A stretch of 62,501 nt of DNA from an uncultured Oscillospiraceae bacterium (GTDB taxonomy: Bacteria > Bacillota > Clostridia > Oscillospirales > Oscillospiraceae): contig CAKUOS010000006.1 in assembly GCA_934670025.1 (NCBI GenBank), positions 1-62,501 of the forward strand, written 5' to 3'. The notes beneath the pieces were generated by a model. It saw only the letters and a list, made by a program, of their open reading frames with translations, was not told the origin of the DNA and searched no databases. This document shows, piece by piece, positions 7,612 to 14,884 of the stretch (the first letter of the stretch is position 1; the number at the start of each line of letters is the position of its first letter). Made by a program: the position numbers and the translations under genes.

Positions 7612-8651
7612 AGTGCATCCTCCGTCGTCTTCCCCCACGCGGCCAGCTGGGCGCGGATCGCTGCGCAGAGCTTTCCGGCCTTATCCTCGTCCTTGATGTG
7701 GGAAATGGCCTGCGTCAGCTGATTGAATGCCGCCTGCCACTGGCCGAACCACAGCCCCGCCGCCGTCACGTCCTTGTCGGACATGGCGAGCTTTTTCCGC
7801 AGCTGCTCGACCTCGCCGCTCAGACGCTCCTTTTCCGCATCCGAAGAGGCGGTTTCCGCCATTGCCTTTGCCGCCGCCAGCTGCTGTTTCAGGGACTCCG
7901 CTTCCTCACGGACGCGCTCGATCTCCTGTTCGGTCTTCGTGGTCTGCTTTCTCCATTCATCTGTCTTCTTGCGCAGTTCCGTCTCTGCCTTGGCCCGGGC
8001 CTTGGCCTCGGCGTCCCGGATCGCCTGCTCGTCGCGCTGAACGGCGACCTCGACGGGCCGGTTCCTGAGCGCTTCCAGCTCATCTGCCGCGGCGCGGGCC
8101 TCATCCCGCGCCGCTTGCAGCGCATCCTCCATGCCGCGCAGCTTTTCAACGGCTTCCTCGGCCTCTTTTTTCGCGGTTTCGGCGCGCATGGAATCGCTGT
8201 TTGCCTGCCGCAGCGCGATCTCGCGTTCCTGCCGGGCAGTGTCGCGCTCCCTGATCGCTTTTTCCAGTTCCCGGGTGGAAAGATTCTCCGCATCGACCGC
8301 TTCGGCGAACTCCTCGCGCTCGTCTTCCGGCACGGCCAAAAGCCGCAAAGCGTTGGAAATACTGAGATTTTGCAACGTTGACGATTCTGGCACAGCCCCG
8401 AAAATGCCGATCTGCGCCGCGCCGTACTCGTTGAATACCCGCATGAATCTGGTAGCGGTCGCCTGTGAAAACTCCGTATTTTCCTTCAGCCACGTGCCCC
8501 AGCCGCCATATGGAACCATGCTCTTCGCGGCCTCCAGCCGCCGGCCGATCTCGACGCCGTAGTAAAGCGTCATGGCCTTTGCCTGCCGGGTCAGCTCCCG
8601 GATCTCTGCCCCCAGCTTTTCCGGGGATACCATCAGGCTCTGTTCATTCAT
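7608..8651 (-). CDS. DUF3102 family coiled-coil protein
   Basis: Residues 1-130 match the DUF3102 type (LTRQAKAMTLYYGVEIGRRL, YGGWGTWLKENTEFSQATA, ALRLLAVPE), a helical domain with a ParB-like flavour found in mobile elements. Residues about 135-290 are a long, highly charged coiled coil (Glu/Arg/Ala rich). The 347-residue product probably acts in replication or DNA organisation of the element. The ATG overlaps the stop of the PcfJ-like gene upstream. Confidence 0.75.
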   Translation of the reverse strand: MNEQSLMVSPEKLGAEIRELTRQAKAMTLYYGVEIGRRLEAAKSMVPYGGWGTWLKENTEFSQATATRFMRVFNEYGAAQIGIFGAVPESSTLQNLSISNALRLLAVPEDEREEFAEAVDAENLSTRELEKAIRERDTARQEREIALRQANSDSMRAETAKKEAEEAVEKLRGMEDALQAARDEARAAADELEALRNRPVEVAVQRDEQAIRDAEAKARAKAETELRKKTDEWRKQTTKTEQEIERVREEAESLKQQLAAAKAMAETASSDAEKERLSGEVEQLRKKLAMSDKDVTAAGLWFGQWQAAFNQLTQAISHIKDEDKAGKLCAAIRAQLAAWGKTTEDAL

Positions 8652-10351
8652 GCCGCAGCCTCCTTTTTGTTCTTTTTACCGGCAGCTTTCAGCTGTCGGA
8701 CGTGTTCGAGCCATCTGCTCACAAATTCCTGCACTTCCTTTGTCGGTCCGATATTCCGCAGGCCGTGGTTCTGGAGCGCCTTCAGCGTTTCCAGCTCTAC
8801 TTGCAGGGTAAACCACGGAATATCCGGCGCATCCGCGCGGCGGATGAAGAAAATGCAGCTGTCGCCGCGCGCCACGGTCGCGCCGTAGGTGCCGACGCAG
8901 TGGTGGAGGGCAGAGCCCTCGTCGATCAATTCCTCCTCGGTATGGACAGGCCGTATGCAGATCCCGCCGTCCTCCCAGGCCCACGCCTCCAGCGGCGCTG
9001 TGACCTTTTCGAATTTCGGGCGGCGCTTCTCGATCTCCGCCTGTTTCCTTCGCTTTTCCTCTTCGTTCTTCGCGATCCGCTCCGCTTCCACGAGCCGGTC
9101 GTGTTCGCGCTTGAGGCTTTTCGGCAGCTGGACGTGCTCATCGCGCAGATCAAGCCCGGCGCGGTGGGCCATGTTCCAGTAGTCCAGCAGCGTTGTGGCG
9201 TTGGATTTTTGCCGTTCCAGATACCGCAGGCAGCGCATGACGGTCAGCCGGCCGCGCCAGAGCTGCATACTTTTCCTTCCTGCCGCGTCCGTCAGCAACG
9301 CTTTTTCGCTGCACAGCTTGTTCAGATCGTAGGTTTGCAGCTTTTTCAGCAAGTCCCAGTCCTCCGGCAGCCGTACCGGCTCAAACGCCCGCACCATTTT
9401 GTACTTTGCAAGATCATCCTGCGTCCATTTCTCCCGGACGCAGAACGCGAATTCCCGTTTATTCAGCCCCAGCATCCGGGCCGGGCGTTTCTGCTTCCAT
9501 TCGATCCAGCTCAGGTTTGCGCTTCGTTTCCCGTAGTAATACCCGCTCTGCGCTTCTCTGGATATCGCTTTTGCGATCATTTTTCCGCAGCCCTGCACGA
9601 TGAGATTTTCGATATTCCGGTGCTTCTGCCACAGGCGCAGATACGACACGGGCCGCGCGTCGTCTCCAGCCGCTTGCAGATACTGCGGCAGAGCTGAGTT
9701 CTCAATGGTCGTCCCCGCAAGGTTTTTCGGCTTGCGGAACCAGTCTCCCGGCTTTGTCACACCCCATCTGTCGTCGCAGCGCTTCACCTGCCGCCAGCGA
9801 TCAAAAAAGCGGATCGTCGACAGGCATTTCTGATAGCCCGTCAACCGGACGGCCTTGCGCTGCTCGAATACGTATGCCTCATACGGCCACATCCGGTATT
9901 CCTTCCGCGCGTCCTCGCCGGTGTTCCGCTCTGCGCGCCATGCAAGCAGCACGAATTTGCCGTCCAGCTGCCACGGCTCGCAGAAGTAGAAATTATCGTC
10001 TATGCCGGCGTTTGATATCTGCCCGACGTGCTTTGCGCGAAGCTCCGCGCCGCACTGTGGGCATTGGAGTTTATCTTCCGGGCCGGTCTGCATGACGCCG
10101 TTCACAAATCCAAACGGTGCCCATCCGCGTCCGCAGTCCGCCCCTTTGACTTTTTCGGCGATCCAGCTTTCGCCGCAGGCCGTGCAAGTCACAGATACGG
10201 CGTTTTCCCGCATCTCTGTCAGCGGATCGGTATAATATGTACTCCGGTAGATCGCGTATTCCGCCGTGAATTTCGTGCGGATGCACCATTCCAGCGCCCC
10301 AGCAGACGGCTGGCTCGGCAGCAGCGCCTCATAGTTGATCTGTTCGCTCAT
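8648..10351 (-). CDS. PcfJ-like protein
   Basis: A 567-residue protein of the PcfJ family, first named from conjugative plasmid pCF10 and frequent in clostridial mobile elements. Near the N-terminus two cysteine pairs (VTCTACGES and LQCPQCGAEL) suggest a zinc ribbon. Near the C-terminus the family core is seen: ALHHCVGTYGATVARGDS, IFFIRRADAP, ALQNHGLRN, and FVSRWLEH. Catalytic activity is not established; a role in element DNA metabolism is inferred. It directly follows, and overlaps, the PcfK-like gene, the standard pairing. Confidence 0.83.
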   Translation of the reverse strand: MSEQINYEALLPSQPSAGALEWCIRTKFTAEYAIYRSTYYTDPLTEMRENAVSVTCTACGESWIAEKVKGADCGRGWAPFGFVNGVMQTGPEDKLQCPQCGAELRAKHVGQISNAGIDDNFYFCEPWQLDGKFVLLAWRAERNTGEDARKEYRMWPYEAYVFEQRKAVRLTGYQKCLSTIRFFDRWRQVKRCDDRWGVTKPGDWFRKPKNLAGTTIENSALPQYLQAAGDDARPVSYLRLWQKHRNIENLIVQGCGKMIAKAISREAQSGYYYGKRSANLSWIEWKQKRPARMLGLNKREFAFCVREKWTQDDLAKYKMVRAFEPVRLPEDWDLLKKLQTYDLNKLCSEKALLTDAAGRKSMQLWRGRLTVMRCLRYLERQKSNATTLLDYWNMAHRAGLDLRDEHVQLPKSLKREHDRLVEAERIAKNEEEKRRKQAEIEKRRPKFEKVTAPLEAWAWEDGGICIRPVHTEEELIDEGSALHHCVGTYGATVARGDSCIFFIRRADAPDIPWFTLQVELETLKALQNHGLRNIGPTKEVQEFVSRWLEHVRQLKAAGKKNKKEAAA

Positions 10352-10707
10352 CCGAAGAAATCCTCCAGATTCACGATATTCCCGGCCGGCGCGGCAGGCG
10401 CGGCCGGTTCCGGTGCCGGCTCCTGTGCTTCCGCCCGCTCTTGCAGGCCGAAGTATTTGCGGATGATCTTTTCGGCCTCCCGGCCGGTGCAGCAGCTGCC
10501 GTTTTTGCTTGCGAATGCCCGGATGTTGGCTTCACAGTCCTTGAGGCTCATGCCGCCGTGCTTCAGATCATTCAGCACCAGCTTTGCCGCCGCCGCATCT
10601 GGCGCGATCATCTCCAGCAGCTGTTCGCCGCACATCCAGACCGGGCCGCGCGGCCCCTGCTGTTTCCGGATGATCTCCGTCGCCTCTTGCAAATATTGAT
10701 TCTGCAT
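10348..10707 (-). CDS. PcfK-like protein (possible relative of the AcrIIA9 anti-CRISPR group)
   Basis: A 119-residue protein directly upstream of and overlapping the PcfJ-like gene. It has a helical core with DCEANIRAFASKNGSC and EAEKIIRKYFGLQ, a Pro/Ala/Glu-rich linker, and an acidic C-terminus NLEDFFG. Gene order and the helical pattern suggest PcfK. PcfK relatives include the AcrIIA9 Cas9 inhibitors, but sequence similarity by eye is weak, so inhibition of Cas9 is only a hypothesis. AAGGAG precedes the ATG. Confidence 0.55.
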   Translation of the reverse strand: MQNQYLQEATEIIRKQQGPRGPVWMCGEQLLEMIAPDAAAAKLVLNDLKHGGMSLKDCEANIRAFASKNGSCCTGREAEKIIRKYFGLQERAEAQEPAPEPAAPAAPAGNIVNLEDFFG

Positions 10708-10759
10708 GGTATACTCTCCTTGTACTTAACTTGTTACAGAGAAGTGTAGGCTTCTCACC

Positions 10760-10797
10760 CCCTCGCCCGGCTGGAACCAGGCGAGGGCTTTTCTTTA
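10760..10797 (+). terminator. Hairpin with T-rich tail between two prophage genes
   Basis: CCCTCGCC and GGCGAGGG form an eight-base-pair stem with a loop containing CGGCTGGAACCA, followed on the plus strand by CTTTTCTTTAT. The flanking genes are leftward, so in their transcript it is a stem without a T-run and may act as a processing site or as insulation against rightward transcription. Confidence 0.5.
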
Positions 10798-11046
10798 TCT
10801 GCCCATCAGATCGGGCACGTAATACGCCTTTGTGGCGCGGGCGGTTTGATGGTACTCGGGGCGCGTGAATTTGTAGCCCCAGTGCTTGGCCGCGGTAAAG
10901 AGCGCGGCGTATTCGTCTTCTGCGCGCACCGTCACGCGCTGCGTGCCATATGTAACATCAAAGTAATTTTTGCCGGTGTACCCGGCCTGTGCGATGACGG
11001 CCGGGCGCTTGGCCCGCTCGCCGGGATAGTTGATGCTGTTTTTCAT
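10795..11046 (-). CDS. Hypothetical prophage protein
   Basis: An 83-residue basic protein (AGYTGKNYFDVTYGTQRVTVRAEDEYAALFTAAKHWGYK) with GGAGG seven bases before the ATG and an ATGA overlap with the upstream gene. The central part looks like a small alpha/beta fold. I do not recognise a named family. Confidence 0.6.
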   Translation of the reverse strand: MKNSINYPGERAKRPAVIAQAGYTGKNYFDVTYGTQRVTVRAEDEYAALFTAAKHWGYKFTRPEYHQTARATKAYYVPDLMGR

Positions 11047-11261
11047 GCATTTTCCTCCTGCACGTGTTGCAGCCATGCCGCAAGGCGCAAAAGCGCGTGC
11101 TGCCGCTGCATCAGATCGTTTACCGTGTCCGTGTCCACGCGGCTCATGCTGTTTAAAATCTCCGCGTCCTCGGCGCAGTCGTCGGCGTAGGCGATGAGCG
11201 CGTCGACGATATCATCCAGCTGCGCCGGGGTGAGCCTCACCACCACACGATTCGGATCCAT
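11043..11261 (-). CDS. Hypothetical small prophage protein
   Basis: A 72-residue, mostly helical, acidic protein (LTPAQLDDIVDALIAYADDC, then LMQRQHALLRLAAWLQHV). The ATG at 11261 lies within the end of the upstream membrane-protein gene. No domain recognised. Confidence 0.55.
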   Translation of the reverse strand: MDPNRVVVRLTPAQLDDIVDALIAYADDCAEDAEILNSMSRVDTDTVNDLMQRQHALLRLAAWLQHVQEENA

Positions 11262-11503
11262 CCGATTCCTCCGTACAGCGTCGCGGCGAATGCCACGGCC
11301 CCGGAAAACAGCGCTTCGCGGTCCATCCCCACGCCGGCCGCGAACATCGATGCGACAAACATCGCGCCGCCCAGCCACATACACATCGCCTTTGCCGTGC
11401 GGCGCATGGCCTTTCGCGCCCGGCGCTCATCGTAGATGCGCGCGCAGCGCTCTTCCGTCGTCTCCTGCGCCCCGCGCAGATCTTCTGCAAGGTTTCCTCT
11501 CAT
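11237..11503 (-). CDS. Small prophage membrane protein
   Basis: An 88-residue protein started by ATG behind AGGAG. A basic cytoplasmic N-terminus (RCARIYDERRARKAMRR) is followed by two hydrophobic segments at about residues 41-59 and 67-87. Its stop lies inside the next gene. Function unknown. Confidence 0.6.
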   Translation of the reverse strand: MRGNLAEDLRGAQETTEERCARIYDERRARKAMRRTAKAMCMWLGGAMFVASMFAAGVGMDREALFSGAVAFAATLYGGIGWIRIVWW

Positions 11504-11868
11504 GTTGATGCTCCTTTTCCTCCGAAATCCGCTTCCCACTCGCGAAACAGCGACTGCTGGAACGTTTCGTCCATCAGCCCCAGCTGATACGCCGTGAATT
11601 GATACTTGGATTCCAGCCACGTGTAAAATGCCTCCGGGTACTTGCCCTTCCGGGCGGCCATGACGGCCTCTGTCTCCTGTAACCGCCGCAGCAGCCGCAT
11701 ATAGCGCTCGGCATTCGCGTGCGTTTCCTGCGCCCGCACCGCATTGTCCGCCATGGCGTATGCCTTTTTCGCCGTCGCGCAGCACGCTTCCACAGCCGCC
11801 AGCGCCTCGATCAGATCGTGCAGCTCGCCCGCCGTCACCACGAGCGTGGTTCTTGGTTCATGTTTCAT
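11500..11868 (-). CDS. Hypothetical prophage protein
   Basis: A 122-residue mainly helical protein (GELHDLIEALAAVEACCATAK at the N-terminus, FYTWLESKYQFTAYQLG near the C-terminus). It overlaps both neighbours in the leftward early operon. No recognised domain. Confidence 0.58.
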   Translation of the reverse strand: MKHEPRTTLVVTAGELHDLIEALAAVEACCATAKKAYAMADNAVRAQETHANAERYMRLLRRLQETEAVMAARKGKYPEAFYTWLESKYQFTAYQLGLMDETFQQSLFREWEADFGGKGAST

Positions 11869-12052
11869 GTTCCGCGTTCCTTTCTTTCTCCACGTAAAAT
11901 TCCACGCCCGGGTACAGCGCGCGCATCAGTTGCAGCTTCAGCTCCGTCGCGGCCTTGACTTTCAGTTCCAGCGGCAGATCGTCAAACCGCACCGGCTCGC
12001 CGCCGACAAATACATAGCTTTCCGTGCGGATAACGGGTTTCTTTCTCGCCAT
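11858..12052 (-). CDS. Hypothetical small prophage protein
   Basis: A 64-residue protein with AAAGGAGG before the ATG. The sequence VGGEPVRFDDLPLELKVKAA followed by LMRALYPGVEFY recalls short phage proteins with a single helix-strand unit; family not identified. Confidence 0.58.
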   Translation of the reverse strand: MARKKPVIRTESYVFVGGEPVRFDDLPLELKVKAATELKLQLMRALYPGVEFYVEKERNAEHET

Positions 12053-12099
12053 ACGCGCGCCTCCTTTTCGTGTATTCTATGTGCCCGCGCCCGGAGGCG

Positions 12100-12246
12100 T
12101 TACGCCTCCTTCCTGCCGTTCTTGACCGGCTGCACCATCGCAGCCATTCCCTGCATAAAGATCAGCGCCTTTTCGCGCATCTCCGGGGTCAGTCTGTTGA
12201 TTTCCTCCGAGATCTTCTCGGCCTGCTTCTTCTGTTCCTCTGACAT
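12100..12246 (-). CDS. 48-residue prophage protein, first gene of the leftward operon
   Basis: Reads MSEEQKKQAEKISEEINRL and continues through PEMREKALIFMQGMAAM to NGRKEA. GAGGTGA lies before the ATG, and the gene begins about 45 bases after the predicted leftward promoter. The short helical shape with REKALIFMQGM is common next to phage repressors in clostridia, where such proteins are thought to be antirepressor-like or regulatory, though this is not demonstrated. Confidence 0.62.
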   Translation of the reverse strand: MSEEQKKQAEKISEEINRLTPEMREKALIFMQGMAAMVQPVKNGRKEA

Positions 12247-12289
12247 TGATCTCACCTCGCTTGTTCACGTGTTTTCTTTACCTAGGCAC

Positions 12290-12320
12290 ATCATATATTG
12301 TCTTGAGCAATTTGTCAAGC
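12290..12320 (-). promoter_or_regulatory. Leftward prophage promoter with overlapping candidate operator
   Basis: On the minus strand TTGACA (12313-12318) and TATGAT (12290-12295) are separated by exactly 17 bases, a strong sigma-A promoter for the early operon. An imperfect palindrome CTTGAGCAATTTGTCAAG (12303-12320) covers the -35 box and spacer, the expected place for binding by the divergently encoded cI-like repressor. Confidence 0.75.
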
Positions 12321-12349
12321 ATTATTTTTGTCTGGGTAAAAAATATTTA

Positions 12350-12376
12350 TTGACTTATTGCCCGTCATGTGATAAT
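12350..12376 (+). promoter_or_regulatory. Weak rightward promoter for the repressor gene
   Basis: TTGACT (12350-12355) and GATAAT (12371-12376) are present with a short 15-base spacer, 25 bases before the repressor ATG. The suboptimal spacing suggests weak transcription or a regulated maintenance promoter. Confidence 0.45.
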
Positions 12377-12401
12377 CTTGCAGCAGAAAGAAGGTGAACC
12401 C

Positions 12402-12809
12402 ATGAACACGATCAACGATCGAATCGCGTTTCTTGTCTCTGACCTCGGTATCTCTAAAACAAAGTTTGCGGAGCGGCTGAACATTTCCCCTTCGTTTGTA
12501 ACCAGAATATGCGCGGGCGACAAAACCCCCAGCGACCGCACCATCTCCGATATCTGCCGCGAGTTCAATGTCTCCCTCGCGTGGCTCGAAGACGGCGAAG
12601 GCGAGATGTATGTCCAGCGCAGCGCAAACGAAGAGCTTGCACTGCTTATCACGGATATCATGTCCGACGCGGACGACTCTTTCCGCAAACGCTTCATCTC
12701 GCTTCTGATGGCGCTGCCGCCTGAAAAATGGGCAGCGATCGAAGCCTTCGTCGGGGAATTGCAAAAAAATCCTTCGTCGAAAGATACAAAAAATCCCGGG
12801 AGCGCTTGA
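12402..12809 (+). CDS. cI-like phage repressor (HTH_XRE)
   Basis: A 135-residue DNA-binding protein with an N-terminal XRE helix-turn-helix (residues about 6-60: DRIAFLVSDLGISKTKFAER, NISPSFVTRICAGDKTPSDR, TISDICREFNVSLAWLEDGE). The C-terminal 60 residues form a short helical region; there is no S24 peptidase domain, so self-cleavage in the SOS response is not expected. It is divergent from the lytic operon and should keep it silent in the lysogen. Start chosen at ATG behind AAGAAGGTG. Confidence 0.85.
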   Translation: MNTINDRIAFLVSDLGISKTKFAERLNISPSFVTRICAGDKTPSDRTISDICREFNVSLAWLEDGEGEMYVQRSANEELALLITDIMSDADDSFRKRFISLLMALPPEKWAAIEAFVGELQKNPSSKDTKNPGSA

Positions 12810-12826
12810 CCGTTCCCGGGATTTTC
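12792..12826 (+). terminator. Intrinsic terminator of the repressor gene
   Basis: AATCCCGGGA and TCCCGGGATT form a ten-pair stem around an 11-base loop, followed by TTTCT. The stem overlaps the last codons of the repressor gene. Confidence 0.8.
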
Positions 12827-12850
12827 TGTATCTTGGAAGAGGGTGGTATT

Positions 12851-13159
12851 TTGGACTTTAAATATTGGCTCATGTATCTCGGCGCGTCTTTGCTCGTTTG
12901 GGTAATTGCCGCTCTGCTGAATCATTGGCGTATGTGCAAAGACCCAGATAACAAAACCGTCCCCGGTTATCTCGTTTTTATTCTTACGATTATCCTCGCC
13001 TTTCTCGCGTTTCCCGCAACGTTGCTTTTGACGGGCTTGGTCGAATCCTTGCTTATGAGGCACTTGTCTGGCAAGGACGAACCTTCGTATAAGCACGGTT
13101 ATTACAATGGGTATCATGACTGTTTGGATGGCAGCCCTTACAATTCTGATATGAAATGA
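12851..13159 (+). CDS. Small prophage membrane protein
   Basis: A 102-residue protein read from a TTG start five bases behind GGTGG. Two hydrophobic segments (residues about 5-23 and 40-62) are followed by a Tyr/His-rich tail HGYYNGYHDCLDGS. No ATG fits the frame near a ribosome site. Function unknown; it may be a lysogeny-expressed (moron) gene between the repressor and integrase. Confidence 0.55.
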   Translation: MDFKYWLMYLGASLLVWVIAALLNHWRMCKDPDNKTVPGYLVFILTIILAFLAFPATLLLTGLVESLLMRHLSGKDEPSYKHGYYNGYHDCLDGSPYNSDMK

Positions 13160-13186
13160 CTCGCTCAGTGCATAAGGAGTATCTCT

Positions 13187-13597
13187 TTGCTTAAATCATT
13201 CAAAAACGGTAACGCCTTTGACAACGGGCTGATGATCGTATATATACTTCTCATCGCATTCGCCCTCTTCAGCTGTCAGGCAAATACCTATACCCGGCAG
13301 GAAGTCGAGGAAATCAGGCAGGAATACGAAGATGAGCTCGAAAATGTCCGCTACGACAGTTACGATGAAGGTTACTCTGCCGGTTACGTCGATGGTTATG
13401 ACGATGCCGTCAATGACAGCTCTGCTTCCAGTTCTCTTGCATCCGAGCGCGATTCCCATATCGTATGGATAACGCCTGCTGGCAGTAAATATCATCTCCG
13501 TTCCTGCTCTGCGATCCGCGGCCACCACGTAGAGCGCACCACGCTCGGCGAAGCCGAAGCCGCCGGTTACACCGCCTGTTCAAAGTGCAATCCATAA
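13187..13597 (+). CDS. Membrane-anchored protein with C-terminal Cys/His domain
   Basis: TTG start behind AAGGAG. Residues 13-30 form a membrane segment ending in LFSCQ, which resembles a lipobox, so the protein may be a lipoprotein facing outside. A charged helix and an acidic Tyr/Gly-rich linker follow. The C-terminus has KYHLRSCSAIRGHH and GYTACSKCNP, a small metal-binding-like module seen at the end of many secreted Firmicute proteins. 136 residues. Probably a lysogenic-conversion gene; activity unknown. Confidence 0.6.
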   Translation: MLKSFKNGNAFDNGLMIVYILLIAFALFSCQANTYTRQEVEEIRQEYEDELENVRYDSYDEGYSAGYVDGYDDAVNDSSASSSLASERDSHIVWITPAGSKYHLRSCSAIRGHHVERTTLGEAEAAGYTACSKCNP

Positions 13598-13601
13598 TCC
13601 C

Positions 13602-13630
13602 CGCCGGGGCCTGTGCCCCGGCGTTATTTT
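13602..13630. terminator. Hairpin terminator shared by convergent genes
   Basis: CGCCGGGGC and GCCCCGGCG form a nine-pair stem around CTGT and are followed on the plus strand by TTATTTTAT. It lies between the rightward gene ending at 13597 and the small leftward frame ending at 13624, and could serve both. Confidence 0.7.
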
Positions 13631-13746
13631 ATGATGCTCCGCAAAAACCGCAGCACGAGCTTCAGCTGCTCCAGCGTCGCCCGCTCTGCCATGCGTTTCA
13701 GCTCGTCAAGCATTTTTGTCCGCACTTCCTCCATCGTGTCCTCCAT
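13624..13746 (-). CDS. 40-residue leftward small protein (candidate)
   Basis: Reads MEDTMEEVRTKMLDELKRMA, then ERATLEQLKLVLRFLRSIIK, an amphipathic helical protein. The internal ATG at 13734 has GGAGG five bases upstream and may be the real start (36 residues). The ending LEQLKLVLRFLRS resembles small proteins found beside phage repressors and integrases in Firmicutes. It opposes the surrounding genes, which lowers confidence. Confidence 0.45.
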   Translation of the reverse strand: MEDTMEEVRTKMLDELKRMAERATLEQLKLVLRFLRSIIK

Positions 13747-13788
13747 TTCTCCACAAAAAGCCCGCGTGTTTTTCGTGTACTTTCCCTA

Positions 13789-13858
13789 TTGTTTCTAATT
13801 CTGTATCGGTTTAGAATATAAGTAAGTTCCTCGTAGGTATATAATAGAACATCTGTTC
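13789..13858 (+). promoter_or_regulatory. Rightward promoter region with LexA-type SOS box
   Basis: TTGTTT (13789-13794) and TAGAAT (13812-13817) have a 17-base spacer. Downstream a second -10-like TATAAT (13840-13845) touches GAACATCTGTTC (13847-13858), which matches the GAACnnnnGTTC core of Firmicute LexA/DinR boxes. Genes downstream are the 54-residue membrane protein and the TM2 protein, so both may be induced by DNA damage. Confidence 0.6.
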
Positions 13859-13915
13859 TTGAATTACAATCGTGAGACTTAACAAATTCTATCGTATAAA
13901 AATAGGAGATTTGCT

Positions 13916-14080
13916 ATGCGCGCTGTTTTGCGAAAAATCCTGCTCGTTGTGCTCCCGTGCCTTTTGGCCGTCGCCGCATGGGCAGGGCTTTTGCATCTCG
14001 CGGATGATATTTCTGCTGTCCGCTCATTCCGTGACTCCGATCCGGTTATTCAGGCGGCTGCATCTCCTGCGGAGGGCTGA
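13916..14080 (+). CDS. 54-residue single-pass membrane protein downstream of an SOS-like box
   Basis: Starts at ATG behind AGGAG and reads MRAVLRKILLVVLPCLLAVA then AWAGLLHLADDISAV. A basic N-terminus and a 20-residue hydrophobic stretch (8-28) give either a signal peptide or a membrane anchor; the remainder is short and polar. Two bases separate its stop from the TM2 gene. SOS control is inferred from the box at 13847. It could be a stress-induced membrane peptide, but no toxic activity is shown. Confidence 0.55.
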   Translation: MRAVLRKILLVVLPCLLAVAAWAGLLHLADDISAVRSFRDSDPVIQAAASPAEG

Positions 14081-14082
14081 CT

Positions 14083-14568
14083 ATGTATTGCAACAAATGC
14101 GGCAAGCAAATTGACGACGAGGCTCTCATTTGCCCATACTGCGGATGCGGAACTGTGAATTATGTCCGCGATCAGGCAAAGGCCGAATCCCGTGCGCAGG
14201 CGCAGCCCGCGCAGAAGAAGCGCACGACCGCCCTGCTGCTCTGCATCTTTCTCGGCGGCCTCGGCGCGCACCGGTTTTACGTCGGCAAGATCTGGACTGG
14301 TTTGCTTTGGCTCATTACGCTCGGCTTTTGGGGCATTGGCACGCTCGTCGATTTTTGCCTGATCTATGATAACAAATTTGCAGACGATGCCGGGCGCAAG
14401 CTGTACGACGAGTATACCGCGCATCTGTCACCCGAAGAGTACGCACTTGCCGTTGCGGGGCCCCGGCGCGTCCGGAAGATCATCATCGTTGTCACGCTTG
14501 CGATCTGCCTTGGCTGCGTCCTTTTTGGCAGGATCGCACCGCAGATCATGTATCTGCTCGGCCGCTGA
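14083..14568 (+). CDS. Zinc-ribbon TM2-domain membrane protein
   Basis: Residues 2-23 contain a zinc ribbon (MYCNKCGKQIDDEALICPYCG). A linker rich in Ala/Gln/Lys leads to a TM2 domain: ALLLCIFLGGLGAHRFYVGK, then GLLWLITLGFWGIGTLVDF, whose GAHRFYVGK signature is diagnostic. A third hydrophobic segment (about 131-148) follows. 161 residues. TM2 proteins are widespread and poorly understood; in prophages they are usually accessory. Confidence 0.8.
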   Translation: MYCNKCGKQIDDEALICPYCGCGTVNYVRDQAKAESRAQAQPAQKKRTTALLLCIFLGGLGAHRFYVGKIWTGLLWLITLGFWGIGTLVDFCLIYDNKFADDAGRKLYDEYTAHLSPEEYALAVAGPRRVRKIIIVVTLAICLGCVLFGRIAPQIMYLLGR

Positions 14569-14569
14569 G

Positions 14570-14827
14570 TGTTCGCCCGCGCCGCTGGCCGCCATCTGCG
14601 ACGCGCTCGGCGTTGCCGCCGATACTGCGCAGTATGAGGTCGTCGAGCGCAGCGCGACGAAGGATGAGGTATACGAGGCGCGCATCGCCGACCTGAAATC
14701 CGTAAACCACAACAAAGATCAATGGATCAAGGCGCTGTTTGTTATCTGCCTTTGTCTCACGGCCTTTATCCTCACGCTGTTTGCAGTCGATCTGCTGGAT
14801 CCTTCCGTCGGCTGGTTCCGCGGATAA
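14570..14827 (+). pseudogene. 5'-truncated small prophage membrane protein without clear start
   Basis: The open frame reads PLAAICDALGVAADTAQYEV, VVERSATKDEVYEARIADLK, then a membrane segment (KALFVICLCLTAFILTLFAV) and ends PSVGWFRG. It follows the TM2 stop directly in another frame and has no ATG or GTG at a useful position; TTG at about 14525 lies inside the TM2 gene. It may be a gene whose 5' end was lost, or a frameshift extension of the upstream gene. Confidence 0.5.
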
Positions 14828-14834
14828 AAAAATC

Positions 14835-14866
14835 ACCGCCCCGACAAACGTCGGAGCGGTATTATA
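14835..14866. terminator. Hairpin before the recombinase gene
   Basis: ACCGCCCCGAC and GTCGGAGCGGT form an 11-base stem with one mismatch around AAAC. A T-run (TGATTTTTTTA) follows on the minus strand, while the plus-strand tail is only ATTAT, so termination may be stronger leftward. Confidence 0.5.
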
Positions 14867-14884
14867 AAACTTTGGAGGTGCTTT

